64,000 bases of DNA from Erwinia pyri (lineage in GTDB: Bacteria; Pseudomonadota; Gammaproteobacteria; Enterobacterales; Enterobacteriaceae). Below are positions 1 to 14,270 of the stretch, piece by piece. The position numbers and the translations under genes were made by a program. How positions within the stretch are numbered: the stretch's first letter is position 1; every line of letters starts with the position of its first letter. The stretch spans positions 806,001 to 870,000 of the forward strand of contig NZ_CP132353.1 of NCBI RefSeq assembly GCF_030758455.1, in the 5' to 3' direction. Under the pieces are notes generated by a model. It was not told the origin of the DNA. It did not search any database and was given only the letters and a program-made list of their open reading frames with translations.

Positions 1-394
1 CCACCTTATAAAGATCGCCGGAGCAGGTGTAATTGCGGCCTTTCAGCAGATGGTTTCCACCCAATACGCGAGCTGCGGCGGAGCAGATGGGGGCTATCCA
101 TTTACCGGCGTCGTCGTGTCGGCGGATAAACTCAATGACCTGCGGATTGGCAGCGAGATTCACCGTTCCCTCTGGTCCGCCAGGAATGACTACGGCATCG
201 AACTCCCTCTCCGTAAGATCGGCCAGCAGCGCGTCGGCAATGACCGGTACAGCATGATAGCTGGCAACCTCACGCGAGGTATGGCAGGCCACGGTAGTAA
301 CCTTGACATGCAGCCGGTTGAGAATATCGATAATGATAAAAGCTTCAGCCTCTTCAAAACCTGGGGCAAGCAGTATGGCAGCCTGTTTACTCAT
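1..394 (-). CDS. DJ-1/PfpI family protein (C-terminal part outside the window)
   Basis: Reading leftward from the ATG at 394 gives about 131 residues before the window edge, starting MSKQAAILLAPGFEEAEAF. This is the usual N-terminus of the DJ-1/ThiJ/PfpI superfamily, with the conserved Glu in the GFEEAE segment. Later come the IPGGPEG turn and a nucleophile-elbow-like Cys in APICSAAARVL near residue 106. Members act as glyoxalases, deglycase-like stress proteins or chaperones; which applies here cannot be told. A very strong ribosome binding site (AGGAGG, 6 bases before the ATG) fixes the start. The gene is divergent from the type VI remnant to its right. The 3' end is cut by the window, not by a mutation. 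Confidence 0.85.
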   Translation of the reverse strand, partial: MSKQAAILLAPGFEEAEAFIIIDILNRLHVKVTTVACHTSREVASYHAVPVIADALLADLTEREFDAVVIPGGPEGTVNLAANPQVIEFIRRHDDAGKWIAPICSAAARVLGGNHLLKGRNYTCSGDLYKV

Positions 395-1068
395 TATTCC
401 TCCTGAATTTAAATTGAGCGATTAGCATTATTGAAATAACGTTTTATTTTTCATGTGTCAATCGGCGAGCGGCCAGAATGGGGGGAGGGGAGATAACGAC
501 AAACGCCGCTGCTTTTTAGCAAAATAGATAAGCCTCCTTTAAGTGAAAGATAAAAGTTGTGCTAATGAAAAAGAGCCTGTTTTTTCGCGTTATTCAACAA
601 TCTGTTAACGCTCATTTTTTGCAGAAAATGATAAATCAGACTTTTCATACGGATGGTGGTTTTTTGTACATTTTCAGGCGCCAATTCAAATCGATGATTT
701 TATGCCCACCCTTATTCCATAAGGCCTGAAGGGGGATTATCTGGAAAATACTTAAAAATCAATCTGATGATCTGATTTTCTAAATTCTCAATCTGTAAAA
801 TTATGTTACATTTTTTTATTTCCGCTAGCACATGTAACGTTTTTACACTCCTGCCTATAGGGCATTGTCCGAAAGGATGCAATTTCAGATAAACCCTTAA
901 AAATGAGGTGTCAGCTTGCTGGTGAATGGAATGTGCTCGCTTTTGACCCCGGCAGTAAGATTCGCGTTGGATAATGCGAACAGGGATATGTTTTGGCAGG
1001 GTAAGCCTTTCTTATTAATTTCTCACTGGCAATGACCGTTTCTATTACTCCATAGAACAGGGATAGCC
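395..1068. other. AT-rich intergenic stretch between divergent genes
   Basis: About 670 bases with no convincing coding frame. Much of it (roughly 480-860) is clearly richer in A and T than the flanking genes, with several T and A runs. It should hold the divergent promoters of the DJ-1 gene and the type VI remnant. I could not recognise a specific operator. The composition fits an old island promoter region, but that is inference. Confidence 0.5.
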
Positions 1069-1896
1069 ATGTCTAACTCCTATCAGTCCGAGATCCCCAA
1101 GGCCCGCGTTAACATCCAGTTAAGCCTGCACACGGGCGGTGCCCAGAAAAAAATCGAACTCCCCCTCAAGCTGATGGTGGTGGGGGATTACAGCAATGGT
1201 GCCGAGCAACGTCCGGTGTCGGAGCGTGAGACTGTCAGCATCAATAAAAACAACTTCGATAACATCTCACAGTCACTGCTGGGCCTGGTGGGGCTGGGTA
1301 TTCCCGGCACCGCTGAGCATATCCCCGCCCCGATGTCGCGCTTTCTGTCACTGCTTGGCGTGCTGCAGCAGCCCGGGAAAACTCAGGAGGGCATGCAGGC
1401 ATTGGTGAGCCTGCTGGCGCCTGACACCAGAGTGCAGGTCAGCCCGTACTGCCTGCGGCCGGTGGAGATCGGTAAACCACTGGGCTTTTACGGCGATGAA
1501 GATTTTCTGCTGGATGGCAACATGCCGCTTGGCGATGAAGCGATGGATGCCAACAGCCAGCTGCTGATTGGACTTTCCACCGATAACGAGCAGGAGACAC
1601 AGGGCTGGAAACCAGATGGTCTGCTGTATCAGGATTTTCTGGTCATGCTGAGGGTGTATCTGGGCTGGCGGTTTAAGGCAAAAATCACCCTGACCACCCG
1701 CACCTGCCTGCTGGCACTCCCTCCGTTGGGGGAGGGACCTTTCTGGCTCGGCATGAACGGTGTGCTGGGCGTCGAAGGCGATAACCTTCCGGATGATATT
1801 CCGCAAACATTTACCACTGAACTGGGTTACTACGCCGGGCTGGAGCCTGCGATACCACAACAAGGAAACCGACGTGTTACGTACAAGTTTGACTAA
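1069..1896 (+). CDS. Type VI secretion remnant: in-frame fusion of TssB N-terminus to TssG C-terminus
   Basis: The 275-residue product is a chimera. Residues 1 to about 64 match the start of TssB, the small contractile-sheath subunit: MSNSYQSEIPKARVNIQLSL, then the PLKLMVVGDY and INKNNF segments. From about residue 65 (NISQSLLGLVGLG) to the end it reads as the C-terminal two thirds of TssG, a baseplate wedge subunit, ending in the typical GNRRVTYKFD. The join is near base 1260. In related loci (EAEC/Pantoea type) tssB opens the cluster and tssG lies near its end. A single deletion therefore probably removed the rest of tssB, tssC, tssK, tssL, clpV, tssM, tssA, tssF and the start of tssG while keeping frame. 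The product cannot form a sheath or a normal baseplate, so it is best treated as a remnant although open. Confidence 0.8.
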   Translation: MSNSYQSEIPKARVNIQLSLHTGGAQKKIELPLKLMVVGDYSNGAEQRPVSERETVSINKNNFDNISQSLLGLVGLGIPGTAEHIPAPMSRFLSLLGVLQQPGKTQEGMQALVSLLAPDTRVQVSPYCLRPVEIGKPLGFYGDEDFLLDGNMPLGDEAMDANSQLLIGLSTDNEQETQGWKPDGLLYQDFLVMLRVYLGWRFKAKITLTTRTCLLALPPLGEGPFWLGMNGVLGVEGDNLPDDIPQTFTTELGYYAGLEPAIPQQGNRRVTYKFD

Positions 1897-2416
1897 ATCT
1901 GGGCGCTGGTTATTACCGCTGCTGGCTTTCAATCTGACGGGCTGCGGCCTGACTCAGAGCGTCAGCGACGGGACTAAATCGGCCTTTACCGCCGTATTTT
2001 ACAAGAAAATTAAGGAACTGCATCTGGACTTTACCGCCCGTGAGGCACTGAATACCGATTCCCGTGAAAGTAATTCGCTCTCCGAACCGTTGGTGGTAAG
2101 AGTTTACCAACTGAAAGATCGTAAAACGTTCGACAAAATGGTGTATCAGCAACTGTTGAAAGAGGGGGAGACGATCCTGAAAGCGGATCTGCTGGCGAGC
2201 CGTGATGTAATAGTCAAGCCGGGCGGTGATGCGAACCTTGATATGCCAATGGAGGCCGGTGCGCAGTTTGTCGCGGTGGTGGGGCTGTTCCGCTATCCGG
2301 ATATGATCAACAACACCTGGAAGCTGGTGGTAGAACGTGAAGAGCTGGACCCGGACAAGGCCAGAATTATTGAAGCGGGGAATAATCATCTGACACTGAT
2401 GCCAGTGAAGGAGTAA
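1874..2416 (+). CDS. tssJ: TssJ, type VI secretion outer-membrane lipoprotein
   Basis: 180-residue product beginning at GTG 1874, overlapping the end of the tssG part by 23 bases. AAGGA at 1862-1866 gives proper spacing, so I prefer this start to the longer frame that opens at 1760. The N-terminus has basic residues, a hydrophobic run and a lipobox LTGC, so the mature protein would be lipidated at Cys. The body carries the TssJ beta-sandwich pattern (PLVVRVYQLKD, FVAVVGLFRYPD, WKLVVERE). In an intact system TssJ anchors the TssM-TssL complex to the outer membrane. Neither partner is in this window, so the gene is probably orphaned. No inactivating mutation is visible. Confidence 0.85.
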   Translation: MLRTSLTKSGRWLLPLLAFNLTGCGLTQSVSDGTKSAFTAVFYKKIKELHLDFTAREALNTDSRESNSLSEPLVVRVYQLKDRKTFDKMVYQQLLKEGETILKADLLASRDVIVKPGGDANLDMPMEAGAQFVAVVGLFRYPDMINNTWKLVVEREELDPDKARIIEAGNNHLTLMPVKE

Positions 2417-2418
2417 TT

Positions 2419-2874
2419 ATGCCACAGTCACATCGCACCCCCTCGCTGTACGAGATGCTTTACGGTAACTTCACTGGCGGCCTCGATCTCCATCAGGTCA
2501 GCGAAGAAAACCAGGTGATCCTGTCCGTGCTGGACAACATGCAGCGCATCCTTAACTGCCGCGCCGGGACGCTGGCGCACCTGCCGGACTATGGGCTGCC
2601 GGATATGACCAAAATCTTGCAGGGCATGCCGGGAACTGCTCATCAGTTACTGGGCACGCTCTCAGCAGTTCTGCTCAAATATGAGCCCCGCCTGAACAGT
2701 ATTAAGGTGCTGCTGCTTGAACAAACTCAGCCCGGCGAGCTGCGCTATGCCATTGATGCTGAGCTGAAGGGACTTGGCCTTGTACGCTACGGCACGGAGT
2801 TTATGCCGGAAGGGCGGGTGTTGTTACGCCATCTCAGGCAGCAGCACTACCTTGGTAATGGCGCGAGAGTGTGA
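2419..2874 (+). CDS. tssE: TssE, type VI secretion baseplate protein (gp25-like)
   Basis: 151-residue protein starting two bases after the tssJ stop. The start MPQSHRTPSLYEMLYGNF, the middle segment ILNCRAGTLAHLPDYGLPDM and the C-terminal Glu-rich-to-basic pattern are those of the TssE/T4 gp25 lysozyme-like baseplate family, at normal length. TssE initiates sheath polymerisation together with TssF and TssG in a working system. The order tssG-tssJ-tssE matches the end of the enteroaggregative/Pantoea type of cluster. With the rest of the cluster lost from this site, it is probably non-functional unless a second type VI locus exists elsewhere in the genome. Confidence 0.85.
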   Translation: MPQSHRTPSLYEMLYGNFTGGLDLHQVSEENQVILSVLDNMQRILNCRAGTLAHLPDYGLPDMTKILQGMPGTAHQLLGTLSAVLLKYEPRLNSIKVLLLEQTQPGELRYAIDAELKGLGLVRYGTEFMPEGRVLLRHLRQQHYLGNGARV

Positions 2875-3109
2875 GCCACTTTATTATCCCGTGCAGAAAA
2901 CCAGATCCGTCCGGTAGCATGGCTCGAACTGCAGCCGGATATTCAGTACTGGCACCATCCAGGCGGCGTCGCCCGAACACAGAATGCATGGGTAACAGAG
3001 CTGAAAACCGGGGTGACTTTCTGATGTCAGCGTAGCAAGTACGATCCGGATCACGATTTTACTGGTGACGGATTGAGGCTGAGAATGAAACTGATAGAGT
3101 GCCAGAACT
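2875..3109 (+). other. Non-coding or decayed sequence between tssE and the bgl leader
   Basis: About 235 bases. One frame stays open for about 47 codons, starting near 2878 and ending in TGA at 3022-3024 (…ENQIRPVAWLELQPDIQYW…). It has no start codon with a ribosome binding site and I recognise no family. It may be the tail of a gene lost with the type VI deletion. The bgl promoter should also lie here, but I could not define its boxes. Confidence 0.3.
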
Positions 3110-4023
<914 letters not shown>

Positions 4024-4035
4024 GCCTCAAAAACT

Positions 4036-7427
<3,392 letters not shown>

Positions 7428-7510
7428 TTACCATTGGTATTAATGGCATCAAATCTTGTCGCGAGTGTTGATGAATGCTCGCGGCGAGAAACAGAGGTCA
7501 GAAGGCGACT

Positions 7511-7625
7511 TTGCGGTTTCATCATACGCTGACGACGGAGCTGATAAAATCGCCGGTACGGGATTTTCAACTGGTAAAGGGCTTGCTGGGGCACAGGAGC
7601 GTCAGTACAAAAGCGTTTCATGGCC
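7511..7625 (+). pseudogene. Tyrosine recombinase C-terminal fragment (copy A)
   Basis: One frame reads LRFHHTLTTELIKSPVRDF, then QLVKGLLGHRSVST. This is the box II region of tyrosine recombinases (consensus RFRHTLATELMK … LLGHRSVSTTMEY) with the catalytic box Arg changed to His and the tyrosine motif lost. No N-terminal domain is present. It is closely similar to the better preserved fragment near 11.7 kb and points the same way. No product is expected. The remaining bases between bglB and the catalase gene show no other gene. Confidence 0.6.
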
Positions 7626-7728
7626 AGGAAAGGGAAAAAATAAATACTTCTCATTACGCTTTATTTATCTGACTTCTTGAACCAGGATTTTTACTGCAAA
7701 ACATATTCAAGTTTACCAGGAGGAAGCC

Positions 7729-8586
7729 ATGTTTCATCATTCATCCAAAATGCAGTTCCCTGTTCGAGTTGAAAAACCAGACCCGGAATTTGCCATGCTA
7801 CTTCAGCAGGCGATTGGTGGTGTGGAGGGCGAAATCCGTGTGGCGATGCAATACTTTTTCCAGGCCATGGGCGCTCGGGGCGATGCCCGAATCAGGGATC
7901 TGCTGATTTCTACCGCAACAGAAGAACTGAGTCATATTGAAATGCTGGGGTATGCCGTTGCCCTGAATCTTGAAGGCGCGCCGCTTTCCTATCAGGAAGA
8001 GTCAGCGAAAGACCCGGTAATTAACGCTATTCTGGGTGGCATGAACCCCCGCCACATCCTCTCCTCCGGGCTGGCCGCCATGCCGGTAAATGCTAACGGA
8101 GTGCCCTTTGATATGAGTCACATCTACGCATCTGGTAACGTAGCTGCCGACATGCTGGCAAATGTCACTGCGGAGGCAACCGGCCGAGTGCTGGCCACCC
8201 GCCTGTACAACCTTACTGAAGATAAGGGCATGAAAGATTTCCTTTCGTTCCTTATCGCCCGCGATACCATGCACCAGCAACAGTGGCTGGCAGTGATTGA
8301 AGAAATGGGTGGACTCAACGCTTCGCTGCCTATCCCAAACAGCTTCCCACAGGAAAATGAGGCACAGGAACACTCTTATTATTGCCTGAATACTTCTCTG
8401 GACAAGCCATTACCTAAAGGACGCTGGAGCGAAGGCCCGGCTTATGACGGACGTGGTCAGTTCACGGCTAAAGAGCAACCGGACATGTTGGGTGGAGAAC
8501 CAATATTGGGTGCTGCCCGTCCGGGTTCAGGTGCGCAGCAGGAACAAATTGAAGGAAATGTTCCACCGGCAGGCAAGCCTTTGTAA
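7729..8586 (+). CDS. Manganese catalase family protein
   Basis: 285-residue non-haem catalase. The four-helix ferritin-like core is visible, with metal-ligand type glutamates in AIGGVEGEIRVAMQYFFQ (about residues 32-45) and ATEELSHIEML (about 64-74), and a second pair of E/H ligands around TAEATGR and RDTMHQQQW. The C-terminal tail (PDMLGGEPILGAARPGSG) is also typical of the family. It dismutates hydrogen peroxide in the cytoplasm using a dimanganese centre. AGGAGGAAG precedes the ATG. It stands alone, with a recombinase remnant upstream and KatG, convergent, downstream. The pairing suggests an acquired peroxide-defence module. Confidence 0.9.
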   Translation: MFHHSSKMQFPVRVEKPDPEFAMLLQQAIGGVEGEIRVAMQYFFQAMGARGDARIRDLLISTATEELSHIEMLGYAVALNLEGAPLSYQEESAKDPVINAILGGMNPRHILSSGLAAMPVNANGVPFDMSHIYASGNVAADMLANVTAEATGRVLATRLYNLTEDKGMKDFLSFLIARDTMHQQQWLAVIEEMGGLNASLPIPNSFPQENEAQEHSYYCLNTSLDKPLPKGRWSEGPAYDGRGQFTAKEQPDMLGGEPILGAARPGSGAQQEQIEGNVPPAGKPL

Positions 8587-8868
8587 AACCGTTTAATCTC
8601 TTTTTAATTGCAATAAAGTACAGACTAACTGCGGTCCATGCACCCAGTTAGTCTGTCCACCCCCCGCCTGCTTATCCGGCATCAGTTTGTAGCCTGTCGA
8701 TATCTCTGCCAAACCCGGTCTTTCAGTTACGCAGCTTGAGCGAACGCTGTTGAAAACGCCAACTTCGGACCGGATCAGGCTAAACTGAGTACGCCGATGC
8801 CGGAAGTCTGCCGTAAGCTGGACATTCCCCCTTCACTGAATAATGGCCAGATGCAGGGGTGACAGGAT
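8587..8868. other. Intergenic region after the Mn-catalase, with a stem-loop
   Basis: A 10-base perfect stem, CAGACTAACT (8621-8630) and AGTTAGTCTG (8646-8655), follows the catalase gene and may end its transcript, although no T run follows. The rest up to 8868 has no frame with a credible start. Confidence 0.45.
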
Positions 8869-9105
8869 TCAATGCGATTCCATGGACGGTGAATGTTTCT
8901 GTCCACAAAAATGCTGAAACTCTTCCATACGAAAGCCGGTTATTTCGGCGATCTCGGGACAAGAAAGACCTAATTTATAAAGGCTCAGGATCTGCAAATG
9001 CTCTTTGGTATTTGAACATATGATTCGTGGATTAGCGAAAGCGGGTTGGAGTGCATTAATCGGCCTGTCGGGACAGGCGTTATTCTTTGGCTTGCCGCCA
9101 GGCAT
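8869..9105 (-). CDS. Small putative helix-turn-helix protein
   Basis: 78 codons, not assigned to a family. A near-perfect ribosome binding site (AAGGAGGAAG, about 4 bases before the ATG on the minus strand) argues that it is translated. The region HLQILSLYKLGLSCPEIAEITGFRME (about residues 37-62) has the spacing of a helix-turn-helix (LSLYKLG-LSCPEIAEITGF), like the DNA-binding part of small regulators or of a transposase N-terminus. The rest is low in recognisable features and rich in Cys for its size. It lies downstream of katG in the same orientation, separated by about 105 bases. It could be a regulator of the peroxide genes or a truncated mobile-element protein. Confidence 0.5.
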   Translation of the reverse strand: MPGGKPKNNACPDRPINALQPAFANPRIICSNTKEHLQILSLYKLGLSCPEIAEITGFRMEEFQHFCGQKHSPSMESH

Positions 9106-9211
9106 TATCTTCCTCCTTCAGCCAGACCCTGCTTTAATATTTAAAGGGCCTTGGTATCACGGGGTTAAATACCGGGGGAGGGCATTGATCTCCCTCCTCC
9201 GGTTAACCGCC

Positions 9212-11488
<2,277 letters not shown>

Positions 11489-11493
11489 TCACT

Positions 11494-11508
11494 CTATGGA
11501 TTTGATAG
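11494..11508 (-). promoter_or_regulatory. Possible OxyR-binding core upstream of katG
   Basis: CTAT-N7-ATAG (11494-11497 and 11505-11508) is the central part of the OxyR recognition pattern ATAG-N7-CTAT-N7-ATAG-N7-CTAT. The two outer quarter-sites match poorly. It lies 72-86 bases upstream of the katG start, a position suited to activation. The call rests on pattern match only. Confidence 0.4.
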
Positions 11509-11599
11509 CCTTTCCCTGCAGTATTTCCGGGCATTACCTCGCTCAGGCATCAGATTTCCACTGGCTCATATGCTATGCATCTCTGGGGAGGCCGCCCGC

Positions 11600-11896
11600 A
11601 GGCTCAGGCGAGGGAAGGGGAAAGGAAAGTTAAGCATGCCATCATGGGTATGCCTCAGGCTATTAAGCGCTCAGGTATTATTTATCAGTGCCGTTTCGCC
11701 GCACCGTTTCAGACATACTCTGGCTACGGAACTGATGAAAGCACCGGAAAGGAATCTTTAGCTGTTTAAAGGTTTACTGGGTTATCGGGGCGTAAGTACA
11801 ACAATGGAATATGTGGAATTCAAGAGGGACATTATGGGCAAAACGCTGGAAGAAGGATTATCGTTGCACACAGATCTCTGTGTAGAAAGGGAATGA
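11600..11896 (+). pseudogene. Tyrosine recombinase/integrase C-terminal fragment (copy B)
   Basis: From about 11690 the frame reads SAVSPHRFRHTLATELMKAP followed by ERNL, then an in-frame TAG at 11759, then LFKGLLGYRGVSTTMEYVEF, KRDIMGKTLEE and a proper TGA at 11894. RFRH and the TMEY motif correspond to the catalytic Arg/His box and the catalytic Tyr of tyrosine recombinases. Upstream, the pattern continues in another frame (AIMGMPQAIKRSGI), so a frameshift adds to the nonsense codon. The N-terminus is missing. The fragment ends about 50 bases from the 3' end of tRNA-Phe, where integrative-element recombinases are normally found. Confidence 0.7.
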
Positions 11897-11943
11897 CAAC
11901 TAAGGGTTTAATCTCTTAAACAGCGTGCTTTGAGGCGAATTAG

Positions 11944-12019
11944 TGGTGCCCGGACTCGGAATCGAACCAAGGACACGGGGATTTTCAATCCCCTGCTCTA
12001 CCGACTGAGCTATCCGGGC
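11944..12019 (-). tRNA. tRNA-Phe (GAA)
   Basis: On the minus strand a 76-base tRNA folds perfectly. The acceptor stem is GCCCGGA with TCCGGGC, the D arm has AGCTCAGTCGGTAGAGC, the anticodon loop TTGAAAA carries GAA, and the T loop is GGTTCGATTCC. CCA is encoded at the 3' end (11944-11946 complement). It corresponds to the tRNA-Phe gene near speC in E. coli (pheV). Its 3' end points to the accessory region on the left. Confidence 0.97.
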
Positions 12020-12186
12020 AACGGGGCGCATTAAACCTTACTGGCTGCGGAGCGTCAATGGCTTTATAGCCAAAAACGCACTGGTTGCACTCTTTTCCAT
12101 CAACCCGGCGAAAAAGTAGCAAATTCGGCCGCAGGCATGCTTACTGCCCCCCTGATCTGTTCATTCTGCTTCTGTTGACTGCCCCT

Positions 12187-13503
12187 TCAATCCAGTCGTT
12201 TATCCACCACGTCACGCAGGCGATACCAGCCGCTGACAAAGGGTACAAACCAGGGGCGGCCATCATAAAGCGGTATGCGCTTAAACGTCGGACGATCGAA
12301 TGAGAGCGGACGCTCCTCTGTACCCAGCACCTTCTGCGCCGTGCGATATCCCAGCCAGCTCATCAGCGCCACGCCATTGCCGTTGCAGCCTACGGCAAAA
12401 CGGGTGCTATCCATCAGGCCTGCATAAGCCGTTTTGTCATGCGTCATGCCAACATAACCGCTCCAGGCATGACTGATGCGGTAATCCTTCAGCTCCGGCC
12501 AGATAGCCAGCATGCGTTCGCGGATCCTTACAGCCGCTGTTTTATCGTCGCAGTCCATGATACCGGGACGCGATCCAAACAGCAGGCGAGTCCCGTCGGG
12601 AGAAGGGCGGGTGTAGATCAGATCGCGTCGGCTGTCGGTGATCATTCTGCCGCCAGGGATCAGTTTAGCCATCAGCTCAGGCGGCAGAGGCTCCGTGGCA
12701 ATCTGATAGCTTTTTACCGGGACAATGCGTTTTGCCAGGTTTGGCGTAGCCAGTGAATCGGTATAGCCATTGGTGAGCACCAGCACTTCCTGCGCTTCGA
12801 TGGCACCGCGTTCGGTATTTACAATCTTCAGCCCGTTACGGGGTGTCACTGAGATGACACGGGCGTGAGAATAGAGACCTGCTCCGAGCTGGCGAGCGAG
12901 ATCCCGCAGTGCCTTGTTGTACTTCCCAGGATGCACCCCGCCATATTCATCTACCAGAATCCCGCCGTGATAAAATTCCGATCCGATAATCGATGCCTGC
13001 TCCTTCCGCTTCACTTTGTGTACGGTTACGCCGGTAACTTTGTGCAGGATATCGCCCATCTCATACAGACTGTCGAGCTGCTTTTTAGTGTGTGCACCAA
13101 AGTAGCGACCACCAATAAACAGGTCGGCGTCCAGCTGCTCATTTTTCACCAGCTCCTGAATAAAGGCGTAGGAGGCGATGGAGTCTGCAATCATGCGGCT
13201 GAACAACTCGGCGGAAATGCCCTTTATCGCGCCGCCCACCACCAGTTTCTGTCCACTGCTTATCATTCCGCCAGTGCGGGTGCTGCCGCCGCTGCCCAGC
13301 TCATTTGCATCCAGCACCACCACCTTTTTACCATGGCGTGCCAGCTCAATCGCCGCGTTAAGCCCGGCGAAACCGGAGCCGACCACCACCACATCTGCGG
13401 TTGCCGGTAATGGATCTAACGCCGTTTCAGGCGGTGCCGCTTCCCACCAGTAGGGACTGGTTTTAAAGTCTGGCGTAAAAATGTTATTAGTTGTGCTTGC
13501 CAT
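12187..13503 (-). CDS. FAD-dependent amine/amino-acid oxidoreductase (DAO family)
   Basis: 438 residues from the ATG at 13503; an upstream GTG at 13524 overlaps the ABC stop codon and is less likely. A Rossmann FAD site is near residue 38 (VVVVGSGFAGLNAAIELA), followed by the ELGSGGSTRTGG segment typical of the DAO superfamily. The C-terminal RFAVGCNGNGVALMSWLG closes the FAD-binding fold. Overall layout recalls gamma-glutamylputrescine oxidase PuuB and related amine or D-amino-acid oxidases, but the substrate cannot be named. It is the last gene of the leftward operon with an amino-acid ABC importer, which implies that the imported compound is its substrate. Confidence 0.8.
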   Translation of the reverse strand: MASTTNNIFTPDFKTSPYWWEAAPPETALDPLPATADVVVVGSGFAGLNAAIELARHGKKVVVLDANELGSGGSTRTGGMISSGQKLVVGGAIKGISAELFSRMIADSIASYAFIQELVKNEQLDADLFIGGRYFGAHTKKQLDSLYEMGDILHKVTGVTVHKVKRKEQASIIGSEFYHGGILVDEYGGVHPGKYNKALRDLARQLGAGLYSHARVISVTPRNGLKIVNTERGAIEAQEVLVLTNGYTDSLATPNLAKRIVPVKSYQIATEPLPPELMAKLIPGGRMITDSRRDLIYTRPSPDGTRLLFGSRPGIMDCDDKTAAVRIRERMLAIWPELKDYRISHAWSGYVGMTHDKTAYAGLMDSTRFAVGCNGNGVALMSWLGYRTAQKVLGTEERPLSFDRPTFKRIPLYDGRPWFVPFVSGWYRLRDVVDKRLD

Positions 13504-13520
13504 AGTGTCTCTCAGAAGGA

Positions 13521-14270
13521 TCACAAAACCTGACCGAGGAATTCGCGGGTGCGCGGATCCTGCGGGGCATCAAACAGCTGCTCAGGCGCGGCGCTTTCCA
13601 CAATCCGGCCCTGGTCGGTAAAACAGACGCGGTGAGAGACTTCACGCGCAAACCGCATCTCGTGCGTCACCAGCAGGCAGGTCATGCCTTCCTCTACCAG
13701 TTCGCGGATGGTGCTCAGTACCTCTTTCACCGTCTCCGGATCCAGCGCGGCGGTGACCTCATCAAACAGGATGATTTCTGGCTGCATCGCCAGCGCACGG
13801 GCAATCGCCACGCGCTGCTGCTGGCCGCCGGAGAGTTCGCCCGGATAGCGGTTCTCTTTTCCGCTCAGGCGTACTTTTGCAATCAGTTTCAGGGCTCTTT
13901 CGCGCACCTCTTCACGCTGATGCTTCAGTACCTGCATCGGAGCCATCATGATGTTGTCCAGTACTGTGCGGTGTGGGAAAAGGTTGTACTGCTGGAAAAC
14001 CATCGCCACCTGATGACGCAGCGGGCGCATCTGCTTTTCGTTGGTGATTTCATGCACGCGATGATTGCCCACGCGCACAAACCCTTCATCCACCGGCAGC
14101 AGGCCGTTGATGCAGCGCAGAATGGTGGATTTGCCGGAGCCGGAAGGGCCGATAATACATACCGCTTCCCCTTTGCTGACGTTAAGAGAGATCCCCTTCA
14201 GAACGTGGGTCTCTCCGAACGACTTGTGAATGTTGTCCAGCTCGATAAGAGCCTGGTTGCGTTCGCTCAT
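13521..14270 (-). CDS. Amino-acid ABC transporter ATP-binding protein
   Basis: 249-residue GlnQ/HisP-type ATPase. Walker A is GPSGSGKST (about residues 42-50), the Q-loop FQQYNLFPH, the signature LSGGQQQR and Walker [13 protein letters not shown], followed by the switch His in LLVTHEM. The start is the ATG at 14270, which overlaps the upstream permease stop (ATGA). A longer open frame extending to 14753 is an overlap with that permease and not real. It energises the two permeases and the binding protein encoded in the same operon. Confidence 0.92.
   Translation of the reverse strand: MSERNQALIELDNIHKSFGETHVLKGISLNVSKGEAVCIIGPSGSGKSTILRCINGLLPVDEGFVRVGNHRVHEITNEKQMRPLRHQVAMVFQQYNLFPHRTVLDNIMMAPMQVLKHQREEVRERALKLIAKVRLSGKENRYPGELSGGQQQRVAIARALAMQPEIILFDEVTAALDPETVKEVLSTIRELVEEGMTCLLVTHEMRFAREVSHRVCFTDQGRIVESAAPEQLFDAPQDPRTREFLGQVL

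Noticed and set aside
8780..8962. A 60-codon minus-strand frame next to the small helix-turn-helix gene
   Set aside because: No ribosome binding site, and it overlaps the better supported frame in another phase.
11944..12019. Search for an attachment-site repeat of the tRNA-Phe 3' end within the window
   Set aside because: I saw no second copy of the last 15-20 bases by eye, so no attachment site is annotated.
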